Positions 1 to 11,164 of a DNA stretch of 64,000 nt are shown piece by piece. The position numbers and the translations under genes are program-made. Every line of letters starts with the position of its first letter. Position 1 is the first letter of the stretch. The notes below the pieces were generated by a model. It was not told the DNA's origin. It ran no database searches and saw only the letters and a list, made by a program, of their open reading frames with translations. This DNA is from Coprinellus micaceus (taxonomy: Eukaryota > Basidiomycota > Agaricomycetes > Agaricales > Psathyrellaceae): assembly GCA_951394405.1 (NCBI GenBank), contig OX596338.1, positions 1,736,001 through 1,800,000 of the forward strand, in the 5' to 3' direction.

Positions 1-3000
1 CAGTATAGGGGTGTCGTACCTCCTGGGCTAGTGTTGCCATGTGCAAAACGTCAACAAGGGGTCCTACCTCCACAGCTTCGAACCGCTGCTTCACACCCTC
101 AAAGTAGCTGGTGACCAGTTCCGATGGGTCTACGACAGCCGGGGGCTTCTCATCCTTTTTATGGTGAGAGGCATTACCGTTAGTGGGAGGGATCTCAATT
201 CCCTTCAGAGGGTGGCCAGTCTTCAACTCGGTCTGCTTAGCGGCTTCCGCAAGGACGACGGCTGGGGGAGGGCGAGCGTAGTCATGGTAGGGTTCGAGCC
301 AATCGGCGACCGCCTTGGCGAACTCGACAAATTTCTTCTCCTCGTCGGTTAGTTCGAGAAGCTCGTCCTCGTTGAGTTGCACCAAGCGCTCCCGGAGGGT
401 CAGACTGCGGTCGAAGTGGCCGGTCTGCTTGGGTCGGTCGCCGATGAGAAGCTTGTCCTCAACAGTGTCGTCAAGGTCACTGGCTTGTTGGAAAGCACGG
501 ATATAGGTCTTGAGGAAGACAGAGAGCCATCCTAACTATATTGAAGACGTAAGTCAAAATCATATTGGCGCGCGCTTTCGAAACGAATAGTGCTCACACC
601 CTCCGACTTGCCGAAGAGAAGAGTCTGTTGGTTAAACCCTTGTGATTCCTTGGGTTGGTAGTTGGGGAAGATTTCAAAGTCACGGTTATCGTGGTGGACT
701 GTGGGCTCGGTAAAGCACACCATATTGTGGAGATGAGCCGAGGACTTACTCTTGTCAAAAATAAATTTCAGCTCGATGAGCTCCATATCAATAAGATCGG
801 AAGCGATAGGTTCGTGGGTTAACCTCATTCGCAAGTGCTCCATCTTGACGTTATCGCGCTGAAGGGAGTTTTCTAACCGTTGCTCGAACTCGATGAATTC
901 AGGGATCTACAACCCGCGTCAGTAGCGAAAGCGGCTACATGTGAATGGAAGTGTACCTGGGAGTATCTTTCGCCAGTGAAGGCTCGCACAACGAATTCAG
1001 GAGTCTGTAACAACGTTTAGTACCCAAGGGAGGGCATTTAGGATAGCTCCTGACCTCCTGGGAGTTGCTCAAATAAATCTGACTAGATTCGATGCACTCG
1101 GTAGAGTATGTGATATCGCCGGTCGATGCCAACGAGAAGGTCGAGGCCCGGGAAAGGATGAGGTGGGAAAGGGTGTCATGCTGCACCTGTTTAACGTTCA
1201 GTGCGCGGTAGTGCTCCAGGGCAAGAGAAGGCGCCCCTATTCAGAGTTAGACAATAAGCCGGTCAAAGCACGGTCAGACGTACCAATCAGCCGATAAATG
1301 CGAATCAAAATCAGCCTGGACAGAAAGGACTGCTTGCTCCTGCTCAGAGCAAACTCGAGGAACGACGCCGCAGAGTACAAGTATCTGTAGTCGCGGGTCA
1401 GGTCCCATAGGCTGATAAATGCGTTCCCAGCAAGGAGGGCAAAATCATCAGCAGGCTGCAATTCCGTTGACGGTAGCGAGGCCCCCACTGGGAGGGCTTC
1501 ATGATAGCATTGAATGTAGCGTTTCACGCGTTCGGTCTCAGCGTCTACCGTAATCTGGGAAGGGGACAGGGCAAAACGAAGGAGTTTCTGAACGTTGATG
1601 GCTCTTTGCACATCTTTCGCGGTGGCCTACAAGATATCAGGAGACCCGAAGTCGTGTGGCTATCACTGAGTTCACTCACAAAAGACGCTGGAACCTCCCC
1701 CAAGAACGTTGTCCATCGCTGTTGTTGCTCACCCTCGAGGGATATGAATGGCCTAAGGTCTTCGAAGCAGCAAGCCTTGTCGCCGATGGCCGCAAAGTAC
1801 CGTTCAAGGTGTGCATTCAGCCGCTCAGCATCTAAGGAGCGACTATCAGCTTACAGTCATTCAGGTTTTCAGGCTAAGCATACCTGATGATGCCCCAACC
1901 TCCCGTTCTCTCCTCTCGAGTTCCAAGAGCGCAAGCAATCCAGACCTATCCTTGTCCCCATCTTCCGACGCGATTTTCTCGAAGAGTTCCCTCGCCTTCT
2001 CGGCCCCCGCAGAAGGGTCAGAGCCAGTAAGGGCGGCATCCAAAACAGCCAAAACTTCAAGCCAGTTGCGGTCACTAAGGGCTATTCAGTTTTGGTCGGG
2101 CCAGGGGACACTCGCTGACGTACCCCTTCTCGGCGATCTGTTTCTCGGCGTGTTTGCCTTCTTGTTCCGAGAGACCTCTGTCCTGCCAGATTTTCCTGCG
2201 CACGTCGTCGCATGCAAGGCTGATGCTGCAGATCTTCTGGCCGACCTCGCTGTTCAGAAGTTTGTCCGCTTCCTCGTTGAGCTTGAGTTCACGGACAACC
2301 AATAGGTGGAGGTAGAACCGTTCTGCACTGGAGTATGATGGAGTCGGGGACGACTCAATGAGCCTGTGAGCAAGTTTGTAGAGAATTGTCTTCATGGCCG
2401 CCGGCGTGCTGGGGTCATTGGCCTATAGACATTAACTCGGACCTCTCAGGAAGGTGGAGGCGGCATACCTGAAGAACGGCACTGATTACACTCCAATACA
2501 GGTATCGATCCTCCTGGAACTGTTTGTGCATTCGAGCAGCGATCTGCGACCCGCGGTGCCAGCATGAGCGAAGGCCAGTTCCGATGACATTGTTTGAACG
2601 AACCTGCTGGGCATTCTTCCAGTTTGCTGATCTAATATTGGCAAAGAACGTTTGGCAGCCGTACTCTTCGTTCGTTGGGTGGCGCTTGAAGGCCTCCTCG
2701 AACATACCAATCACATCGTTGTCTAAGACGCGTCAGATCACTAGAGGTTTCGAGGAGAGGTGCATCCCACTACTCACACCGGCCAAGTCCACGGAGGACG
2801 TGCGTCATGGCAGTCAGGACGGCGTCATCAGTGGGCTTCGTTGCCAATACCTCGTCACACAACGAGAGGGATTCTTCGATCTTTTGCTGTCGGACGAGTG
2901 CAAGAGCCTTGAGGGACTAGGGGCCAAACGGGTGTGAACGGCGGTGGTGATATTGGGATACGTGGGCGACATACTTTGACCAACACGTTCTTGGGTTGCT

Positions 3001-3158
3001 TTTTGAGAAGCTTGTCGCATGCAACAACGGCGGACTTGTTCGAGCCGGAGTCGAGCGCGTCTAGCTCACAGTCATCAATGTTGTCGACGGGGCGCAGAAA
3101 GACATGCCAGCTCACCGTATACAGGCTTCATTTGGCGTTCCTGGGCTGCTGAAGACAT
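1..3158 (-). CDS. NAA25: NatB N-terminal acetyltransferase auxiliary subunit (Naa25/Mdm20), 3' end cut by window edge
   Basis: Non-catalytic subunit that anchors the NatB complex to the ribosome and supports Naa20 in acetylating Met-Asp/Glu/Asn/Gln N-termini. The ATG at 3158 opens MSSAAQERQMKPVY. Splicing out 3061-3115 and 2917-2974 gives DALDSGSNKSAVVACDKLLK followed by QPKNVLVKSLKALALVRQQK, the TPR-like start typical of the Mdm20/Arm1 family. Later exons carry MHKQFQEDRYLYWSVISAVL (about 2.5 kb) and MQHDTLSHLILSRA (about 1.15 kb), both characteristic family stretches. At least eight short introns interrupt the gene. The frame is still open at position 1, so the C-terminus lies outside the window. 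It is divergent from NCE101 with 133 bp between start codons, so the two probably share a promoter. Family assignment is secure; some internal exon edges are not. Confidence 0.88.
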
Positions 3159-3291
3159 GTTGGTTCGGGTGGAAATGGAATCCAAGAGCGTGTTCGCCGG
3201 GCAGCTGGGGTTATCAACCCAAAATTTTGGGATCAAATGCCGAAAGATGCCTCGTGAACCAGACTGAAGATAATCCTTCTCTATGAACACC

Positions 3292-3533
3292 ATGTCCCCA
3301 GTTCTGCTTTCCAGGTCAGTTGCCCTCATACTCTGCGTATTGCCATTCTCAACACCGTCCACAGGACTCTGGATGTATTTCTCGGGGTCGGAACGGGCTT
3401 GTTTGCATACTATCTCTATGAGACACATCCCCGCACCGCCCCTTCCGCCGACGAGCGCTTGTCCGAACTTTTGAAGTGGAAATATGCCCAATACCAGGCA
3501 CGCAAGCAGGGGCAGCCCAACGTCAGCGCTTAG
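3292..3533 (+). CDS. NCE101: NCE101-like small membrane protein (non-classical export protein 1 family)
   Basis: A 63-residue protein from two exons (3292-3314 and 3365-3533; intron 50 bp). The first exon codes only MSPVLLSR minus part of the last codon. The joined product continues TLDVFLGVGTGLFAYYLYET and HPRTAPSADERLSELLKWKY. This is the Nce101 pattern: a short N-terminus, one membrane helix at about residues 10-27, then a YLYE-HPR motif and a basic tail. Yeast Nce101 was linked to secretion of proteins lacking signal peptides; its molecular role is unclear. The TAG stop at 3531-3533 overlaps the stop of the convergent PSMG3 gene. It is easily missed because each exon alone is short. Confidence 0.85.
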
Positions 3534-4046
3534 GATAGATTTCCCTTCAACATATCCTGTAGCATCCTCATCACACCTTGGAACGTTGCCCGCTCCTCCT
3601 CGCTCAGTTCGCATCCGCTTCCAGCATTATCCACTCTCTTCAACGCAAGGCCAACGACTACACTTCGCCTATTGCCGTCGACGGCACTCTGTGAAGGACT
3701 GTCCCAGAGGATCGTGGCAATCTGCGACGCGTACAAGGACTGGAGGGTCTGATGGTGGTCCGAGGAGCTGCCGCCCAGCAGAGGCGTCAGTTGTATCGCT
3801 GGCGATGGAACTGGGAGTGTGTTCTTGCCATCCGCGGGCTCTGGTGGGTCCGGGGAGAATGTGTTTGTCGCCGGGAGAGTCACTTGTATCTTGGGTACAT
3901 TAGCGCATTCTTTCGAGATAAAAAATGTGACTTACCAGATTCCCAACTTTCCCAACCTGTGTGATGATAAGCAGAATGCGGTCTGCAAAGGGCTGAAACA
4001 GAATTTGTGTTGGTTGGCCTGCGATTTCACGTTCGAGGGTGGTCAT
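3530..4046 (-). CDS. PSMG3: Proteasome assembly chaperone 3 (PSMG3/PAC3-like)
   Basis: Predicted 156-residue chaperone that with a partner (PAC4 type) guides assembly of the 20S proteasome alpha ring. Two exons, 4046-3936 and 3889-3530, are joined across a 46-bp intron. The N-terminal half (PTQILFQPFADRILLIITQV then GKVGNL) matches the beta strands of PAC3 around its TQVVCTAF...VTQFGKMG segment. The C-terminal half has YASQIATILW, RRSVVVGLALKR and a final helix FQGVMRMLQDML, aligning with the PAC3 end. A Pro-rich loop lies between. Only one in-frame Met exists before the conserved strands, so the start is well fixed. Its TAA stop (3532-3530) overlaps the NCE101 stop, and its start lies only 29 bp from the first possible MED16 start. 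Confidence 0.8.
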
Positions 4047-4075
4047 GATGGTAGGCGCCGACTCGGAAAGTGGTG

Positions 4076-7000
4076 ATGGATATGACGTGCACGCGTCTCA
4101 ACCCTGTTCAACGCGGCTTGATCCCAATTTCCATGTTCTCGGCAACGATATCGCCATCGAAAGGGAAGGGCAAGGACGGGGGGACATCGACGACGTGGAG
4201 GCCGGGCTGGTGGGACTTTCTCCCCCTCGCAGACACTGCCCGAAGGTATGTCACTCTTGCGTGCTGAATGCGACGTACTTATTGTCGCCCAGACCAGTGC
4301 AATGGACGGCATCGTCAACATTGGTTACTGCACACCCCACCCACCCAGTAATCATAGGTCGCCATATCTCCTCACCAAGGCAATTCCAATTCCGACCCCC
4401 GTATCAAGCAAAGGATGCCACGAAATATGAACCGCCTTCGATAATTTTGGTTCACCCAACTCAAGACTATGTTTTTGCGTACCTCCCAGCCCGACATGGG
4501 TTTCCAGGAATCGGCACAATTTATCAGAGGGGTGGAACCGTTGATCACTGGTTCCCTTCCGGTACTCTCAGCTTCCCATCTGGGGCTGGCATCGTTGGCG
4601 GTCGGTGGCTCCCCAACGGGAGAGAGGTGGGTAAACGACTTCCTCTACGAAATCGAGAAGCTCATAACCGCCATGGCTCGCAGTGGGCTATCGACCAATT
4701 AGGGGCACCGTATCGCTTGCCCCTGCAGGGTCCTCAAATTAGCCTTTGCGATGCTTCGCTTTTGCTCGTCTCTGAAGACTGTAACATCCAGTTGGTTCTC
4801 GTACGCAGCTGGTCTGACACGCTGCAAGTGACTACGAAATGCTCCCTGATACATCCTTTCCTTTCAAACCAAGCCAATGCGACGCGACCACCGCCCGAGC
4901 CCATCCTTACTCGGAAATGCATTGGTGCATCTATTGGTCTCAACTATTCAGGCATGTCATGGTTTTAGGAAAAGTATGCTTCCTAACAGTCATTTAGATA
5001 GCACCGTCTACGTCGCTTTCCGCTCCCGCTCTTCTCCAGTCCCCCCAGTGCGATCCACGCCATACGACACCACTATTAGCGACGGGGACCTTCTTGCGTT
5101 GCCCTGTGACTTGGACCACCCCGGAACCGGAACTGAGGTTAGCATATCGCAGGTCCATGTTCTCCAGCGGGAAAATAGTAATCCAGGTAAGAGCCGGTGT
5201 TCCCACTCCGTGTACGCTCGCTGATAGCTCATGGCAAGCGATGGCAAGCAAGCCATTGCGTACGTTTGATGTCAAAAATCGAATCACCGATTTATCCTTT
5301 ATCTCGTATCCCCCACCGAAAGGAAATCAACAGTCGCCCCTCATGCTCGGGATTTGCACTTTGGAAATGGATGAATGTGAGTTTTGAAATCAACTTTTAC
5401 ACCCCCGAGGATATTGACCAAACCTCATTGAGACGATTCAACCATCCCTATCAAGTCCTCTTTCCAACTGTATACCGTCAATGCACAGAAAGTGCCGTCC
5501 ACCTCTTCGTCAGCTGTAAGCAGTACTTCCATCGTTATGTGAGTGTTGGCTGACGTGCCTTAAACGTAGCCCCTCGAGCCGGGTCCCCGTCGCACCTTCG
5601 ACGGAGTCCTCAGCTTCGTATTCCCGGTGTCACAAAGTCTAGGAAATACAGACAGATTGTTATTTGCTGGGCTGGTGGACGTTTCGTCCGGTACTTCAAA
5701 GACTTACGCCAGGAAGAAAGAGGTTGCTATTGGTCTTACTAGGGTATTAAATGTGTACGTTGAGCGCCTTGCCGTTGCAATTCCCGCGCTGACTTGCGAT
5801 GAAGGGTTGATTTGCGCGATAACATCGAGTGGGAATCGACCCCCTTGTGGTCATCGTCGCAGAGAAATGGGGGGATCGGAGGTACGGACATTCATCACCC
5901 AATGTTCCAGAGTTCTCACGTCGAACAGTCCCAATTTCTGCTGGAATATCGCCGAATGAAAAGCAGGTCTGGACCTCCTCCTTTACCATTTGGCATGGCT
6001 ACACAACCTTGAACCCCCTACCCCAACGGCACCGGAAAGTAGACCAGCCTTCATCAGACGGCCTAGGTTTGTGAGCATCTTACTTGTCAGGCGCATAGTT
6101 GACCATTCCCTGGACCTTGCAGCGATTGCTCTCGCCATCCTGACCAGGAAATCCACGTCTGACATACTCCATTCCTTGTCTCAAGCAACCTCCCCTCCAC
6201 CCGATGTTGTCGACATTCTCACGACGGCTTTCACGGCTCTCCAGAAATGCGGGCGGATACCCAGCCCCTGGATAACGGGGAGTATGATGGGTGTCGCATT
6301 GGGTATATATCGGTGAGCGGCTCGGGTTCCTGGGCATCGAGGTAGTTTCTGAAGGATGCCAGGTCACTGGCTAAGCATTGCAAAGACGATGAGCAGCGCC
6401 AGCGATACACTGAACGTTGGCAAGCAGCTCATGACATGATGTCGATGGTTAGCTGCTTGACCGCCTTTCATGAGGCCTCGAAAGCGGGTACGTTCCACCT
6501 TAACAGCGTTTCATTCGATTGGATTTGACTTGAGGCGAAGACGCTTTGTGGCCCTTGACCAAGATGTCGTCTTGGTTTGTAGAGTTCTTGAAGAGATTGC
6601 TCAAAGCTTGTGTTGTCGCGACGAACGTTCCGAACGACAAACCACCCCAAGGCGAAGACGACTTGTTTGGTTCGACGCCGAGTGAGTTTCCAACGTGCCG
6701 GTGTTGCCCATGCCCCTCATAGGTCGCATTCTTTGCCACATAGACTCGCCGATTGCTAAAGAGCAGTTTGATCCTGTTCTTATAAATCTCGTTCACCCAT
6801 TTGCTTTGACGGCCCTCTCCACTGTCCTTGAATCTATACAAAATTTCAAGGAATTGGTGGGCCGGAGCGCGTTGTCGGGCGAAGATACGGCAGCCGGCCG
6901 ACACGTACTGGACGATCTCGTTGACACTTGCCCAACCCAAATACCCGAATTGCTGAAAGTGCTGTCAGAGGCCAAGGCCGAAGCTAGCAAGTTAGATGGT

Positions 7001-7423
7001 GGGTGGCAGTCCGCTCTTTCATCCAGTTTGTTTGATTCGTCCACCGCAGTGACCGTTCTCAACGAGGTGATTGCATCTTGCCAACCGACACCCGCGGTTC
7101 AAGAATACCTAGTCCGCGTCGTCGCAAAGATTACACAATCAGGGAGCCTGTTGGACCGGGCCCGCCTGTTTATAGAGCCCACCGACCTATTGGACGGTGT
7201 CGCACGGCTTTCGCTCAACGCGCACCCCAAAGGGAAATATTTGGATGTGGTGACGAAGGAGGTTTTGGACCCAGTTGGCCCGCAGTGGAGGTGCGTTCGT
7301 TGTGGGGGCCCCCGTCAGCCGAATCCGGACGTTGCTAAGGCAGCCCCTGCTGTGTGGAAAACCTGGGAGAGAAGGTGGATTCACCATTGCATTTGCAAGG
7401 GGTATTGGGAGAGTAGGCCATAG
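4076..7423 (+). CDS. MED16: Mediator complex subunit 16 (Med16/Sin4-like)
   Basis: Tail-module subunit of Mediator, linking activators to RNA polymerase II. The N-terminal part has RPGWWDFLPLADTARRPVQW after removal of intron 4246-4292, then HPVIIGRHISSPRQF and TKYEPPSIILVHPTQDYVFA, typical of the fungal Med16 beta-propeller. The C-terminal exon (about 6.7-7.42 kb) is largely helical and ends with WRCVRCGG...ERRWIHHCICKGYW, the cysteine/tryptophan signature closing Med16 proteins. Several introns of about 50 bp lie between, only the first of which I traced exactly. The start could be ATG 4076 or the in-frame ATG 4133 (MFSATISPSK). The stop is 21 bp from the stop of the convergent acyltransferase gene. 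Confidence 0.85.
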
Positions 7424-7444
7424 CCAAAGTCTGTGATTTTGTAC

Positions 7445-9189
7445 CTATTCAGCCAGGTAAACTTTGGCACACTCAACAAGCTCCTGCAGCCAGCCCTCGA
7501 CGATGTCCTCATCGTACACATTGCCATCCCAGAAGACGTGAAATTTCATTTGTTGCCGAAACGTTGACGCCCCGAGGTAGAGCTCCGTAGGACGACAGTG
7601 GAGGAAAGAGCGGGTGCGGACGAGTTGCAAGGCTTGAGTATGAAGCTCAGCATTATCAGTCAGAGCGCGATACTCCCAAGGAAGTACAGCATCCAGCTAC
7701 AAAGGGCGATTGAGAGGTTGATGCTACTAAAAATTCACGAAATATACTCACGTTTCCGAGAGTCGCACCTCCATGATTCATAATATAGCCTCTCGTCGCT
7801 TGCTCTTGAGGAGACACAGACTCTAAGCCAATTCCACTTGGGGTTCCTTCAGCCCGCATTGTCAAAGCCATGCCCCTCAAGCGGTGGAGGCGCGCAGGAA
7901 GCCAGGCCTCATTCATCTCGAAGAACAATGGGTGTTGCATGAACTCCATGATATTGCGCTTCATCATCTGACAGCGATAAATGAACCGCGCCTTGGAGAA
8001 CATATCAAAGCAGCTTGGTAGCGGAGATCCGGGAGAAAGGCCTGCAGCACTCCCCAAGGGAATGAACGGGAGTCGATAGAAGTAATACCCGATGGCGAGA
8101 GAAGCGTTTGTCGCCCCGCCATCTTCGAACCATTGTGGGTCTAGGAAGGGTCGCAGATTTAATGGCCCAGCGTTGATCATAGGCTCAGTTTTGCGGAATT
8201 CCCATTCGTCTTGAGACATGGATCCTTGCAGGTATTGCTTGCACAGGACGCGCGCCATTGCAATTTGGCCCAGTATGGGGAGAACGCATCCGAAAGTCAG
8301 CCCATTGGCGCGACAGGACTGCATTAGTTGTTTGGTATCTTCTAGAGAGAAGGTAGAGGAAGTGGCACGGGAGTAGGCCGGAGTCTGCGTCGTGTCCGAG
8401 GTTATTTTGCGAGGGAGTGTATGTCCACCCTATCAGATTGTCAGAATATAGAAGGACGACGGTTGTGCCGGAAAGCCTACATACCGCTTGGCCTCGTCGC
8501 CTCCGCTCTATGATAATTTTTCCGATCGCCCTCCGCCATCTTTCCCTGGCGGGGCTCCGATTTGAGTGTGGGTGAAGGTCCTCAGTTGCACTTGACAGTG
8601 CCAGTCGTGCGATCATGGGAGCGTCCACCGACGAAGGGTTCGGGTCGGAGAGCAGCTGGAGATATTCCCGCAGCAGGGTGTTGTGGGCAATTTCATCGGA
8701 CACGACATGGGAGGAATGAATGAGGATGTGAACGCGAGTGGGTTCGTCTGTCCTCTCCAAAATACGAACGCATGCCAAGAGATCGTTCGACAACGGGGAG
8801 TGCCCATTGTGGATGCGACCTACAATCTCGTCGACTTCTTGAATGCTATGCGCATTCTCAACAGTGATCTCGGCGGGAGAAGCGACGAGCAAGCGAGCAG
8901 GATCGACGACGAAGACGATGTCATCTTGAGATCGTTCGTCCACACTTGCACCGAGGAGTGGATATCGCTGTTTGAGCGCCGTCCAGGCCCGCCTCAGGGT
9001 GGATGGTGACAAAGCTCGTTCGCGCGACGACGGGTTCACTTCGACCTCAGCATCGCGCAGAATATCGGCCGTGCGATGGAAGACCGTATCCCAGTAAAAC
9101 CCTTGTTCGTTCTGCCCGAGAGGTCGTTCGAAGGTGAAGGCGTCAGGTGTCGCCGAGGGGACTCGTTTCCACTGATTTCGAGGAGGCAT
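7445..9189 (-). CDS. CoA-dependent acyltransferase-like protein (condensation/BAHD fold)
   Basis: A 544-residue product from three phase-0 exons (9189-8485, 8429-7752, 7696-7445) separated by two 55-bp introns. Around residue 180 it carries HILIHSSHVVSDEIAHNTLL, which contains the HxxxD motif (HVVSD) used as catalytic base in the chloramphenicol-acetyltransferase superfamily (NRPS condensation, alcohol acetyltransferase and BAHD enzymes). The C-terminal half has the expected LTFGCVLPILGQIAMAR helix, then strand-rich sequence ending KFHVFWDGNVYDEDIVEGWL, resembling the DFGWG-side region but without that motif. No carrier or adenylation domain is present, so it is a stand-alone enzyme. Its substrate cannot be read from sequence. 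The closest known type is the stand-alone condensation-like acyltransferases common in mushroom genomes. It is divergent from PUS4 (195 bp between starts). Confidence 0.7.
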
Positions 9190-9384
9190 GAGGGTGAGGG
9201 TTGAAGGTGTTCGAGTCAGAATCGACCTTGTGGGACATGATAATAAATCCGTGTGTTTATCTCTGCCACGATATGGCGACTTGACGATGGCGAGGGAGAA
9301 TGGGGATACACCGGCTTGGACGGGACGTTGAAAATTAGAACTCCGCGCTGATTTGTCGGCTTGCGTGCCTCAACAGTCGCCTCC

Positions 9385-10663
9385 ATGCTCAGAATACACC
9401 GCAACGTTCTGCTTCGTACTTGTCGACTGTTCTCCACAATGCCAAAAGCTTCGCCATCCGATTTGCCTCTTTCTGGGCTTTTTGGGGTCGTCAAACCATC
9501 AGGACCGACAAGCATGTCCATCGTTCACGACCTTCAGCAATTGGTTGCCCGATCCAAGTTGTTCGTGACAGATGAAAAGCTCGAGGCGATGAAGAAACAG
9601 AAGGCTGGAAAGGGAAAGAGGAAAGGGAAGCAAGCTAGGGTAGACGGAGTCAAGGTTGGGCAAGGAGGAACCCTGGATCCATTGGCAGATGGCGTATTGA
9701 GTAAGGTGGCCTTTCCTTCAATAATTCTTTCAAATTGACTTTTGTCAGTTATCGGCGTTGGAAAGGGGACGAAAAAGCTGGGAGATTTCTTGAACTGCAC
9801 AAAGGTAGGGCGCTAGATCCCATCCTGCCAAATTGTGCTGATAGATGGGTCGCAGGAATACACTACCACTTGCTTACTTGGCTGCGAGACTGACACTTAC
9901 GACAGCGAGGGCAAACGGGTTCGCGTTGCCCCGTGGAAACATGTTTCTGAAGATGCTGTTCGAAAGGCGCTCAAGGCTTTCATTGGCGAAATCATGCAAA
10001 CACCGCCAATGTGAGTGCATCGAGTTCGTGTTGCATACTTCACTGACCTCACACCCACGATGAAGTTTCTCGGCGCTAAAAATGGAAGGAAAGCCACTAT
10101 ATGAATACGCACGCGAAGGAAAGCCTCTACCGCGACCCATCGAAGCCCGAAAAGTCACTGTCCATTCTCTGGAACTCTTGGAGTGGAAAGGCCAGGATCA
10201 CGCCTTCCGGTGGCCCGAGAAGTCTTTCTCAGAAGAAGAAAAGAAGGCAATGGAGAAGGCACTGAAAGGGGCTGATGAACATGCGGAGATCAAGGACGAC
10301 ACGGAGGCCTCTTCAGCTCCTGACGAGGTCCCGACTGCGTTCGTGCTCAAAATGAGAGTGTCCGGCGGAACCTACGTTCGTTCCATCGTGCATGACCTCG
10401 CGCATGCAATCGGTTCGGCTGGCCACGTCGTGACCTTGGGGAGGACACGACAAGGTCGTTTCGCAATCCATGCTACTTACGAAGACGACTACGCCTGCAT
10501 CCCTTGGGAAACATTTGAGAAGGCCATGAAGGATCTCGAAAGCGGAACCCCTGGTGAGACCGACGCGGAGGGATGGACAGAATGGGAACGCCAGGTCATG
10601 GACAACCTCGAAATCGTCGAAGGTCGAGGGGCCGGAGCTGGAAGCAGTGTGGCTGCCTCGTAA
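9385..10663 (+). CDS. PUS4: tRNA pseudouridine-55 synthase (TruB/Pus4)
   Basis: Converts U55 of tRNA TpsiC loops to pseudouridine, in nucleus and mitochondria. Four exons (9385-9700, 9749-9804, 9856-10010, 10066-10663) give 374 residues. TruB motifs seen are LFGVVKPSGPTSMSIVHDL, the catalytic loop GGTLDPLADGVL with the nucleophilic Asp, KEYTTTCLLGCETDTYDSEG, and MRVSGGTYVRSIVHDLAHAI followed by LGRTRQGRF. The chosen ATG at 9385 opens an Arg-rich stretch (MLRIHRNVLLRTCRLFS) that looks like a mitochondrial targeting signal. A second in-frame Met (MPKASPSDL) could make a nuclear/cytosolic form, as reported for dual-located yeast Pus4. A lysine-rich insert (KKQKAGKGKRKGKQA) precedes the catalytic motif, as in other fungal Pus4 proteins. 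Confidence 0.93.
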
Positions 10664-11164
10664 CCCCTGGGACGGGCCGACGGATGGTGGCTAGTAAGTA
10701 CGACTCCGTTCAATTCGCTGGGATGGTGTATATACTCTTATCGCGGGCATTAGATTAATGATCTCGAACCCATCTTCCACATGCGATCCTGGCCATACCG
10801 ACCTCGTTTACCCCTTCCCACCCGCGCGTGATGGACCGTAATCATAGCGTCCAAGGCTGGGCTGGTGGCCATTCCCAAGAGGAGCTTTCGGAGGCGGGTC
10901 TTTAACCCCATCCTGCACGCGCGAGTAGGCTCCACAGTTTCCTTTTGAACCATCCTTGTCCAGGTTTCTGTGGTTTGCTTGGGCGCGATATTCGTTGCCA
11001 AAAGGTCCTTCTTCCTTCCGGATCAGCATCCCGACTTCGGACCGTGGAGAGTGTGGCTTCTCGGACCGCGCCCATACAATCCCCCTTGGTGCGGATGCTT
11101 AAATACGCACTAGCCTGACGGGCTTGCGATCAACCCACTTCATCCCCTTCTTTCCCCTAACAGC
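10664..11164. other. Intergenic region between PUS4 and the aldolase gene
   Basis: About 500 bp with no supported gene. Open frames on the minus strand (10750-11029) are rich in Arg/Pro/Gly, lack splice partners and resemble no family. It should hold the PUS4 3' end and the aldolase promoter. An AT-rich cttaaatac stretch at about 11098 may be a weak TATA-like element. Confidence 0.6.

Noticed and set aside
285..305. GGTTCGAGCC, resembling a tRNA T-loop
   Set aside because: No D-arm, anticodon stem or acceptor pairing around it; it lies in the NAA25 coding sequence.
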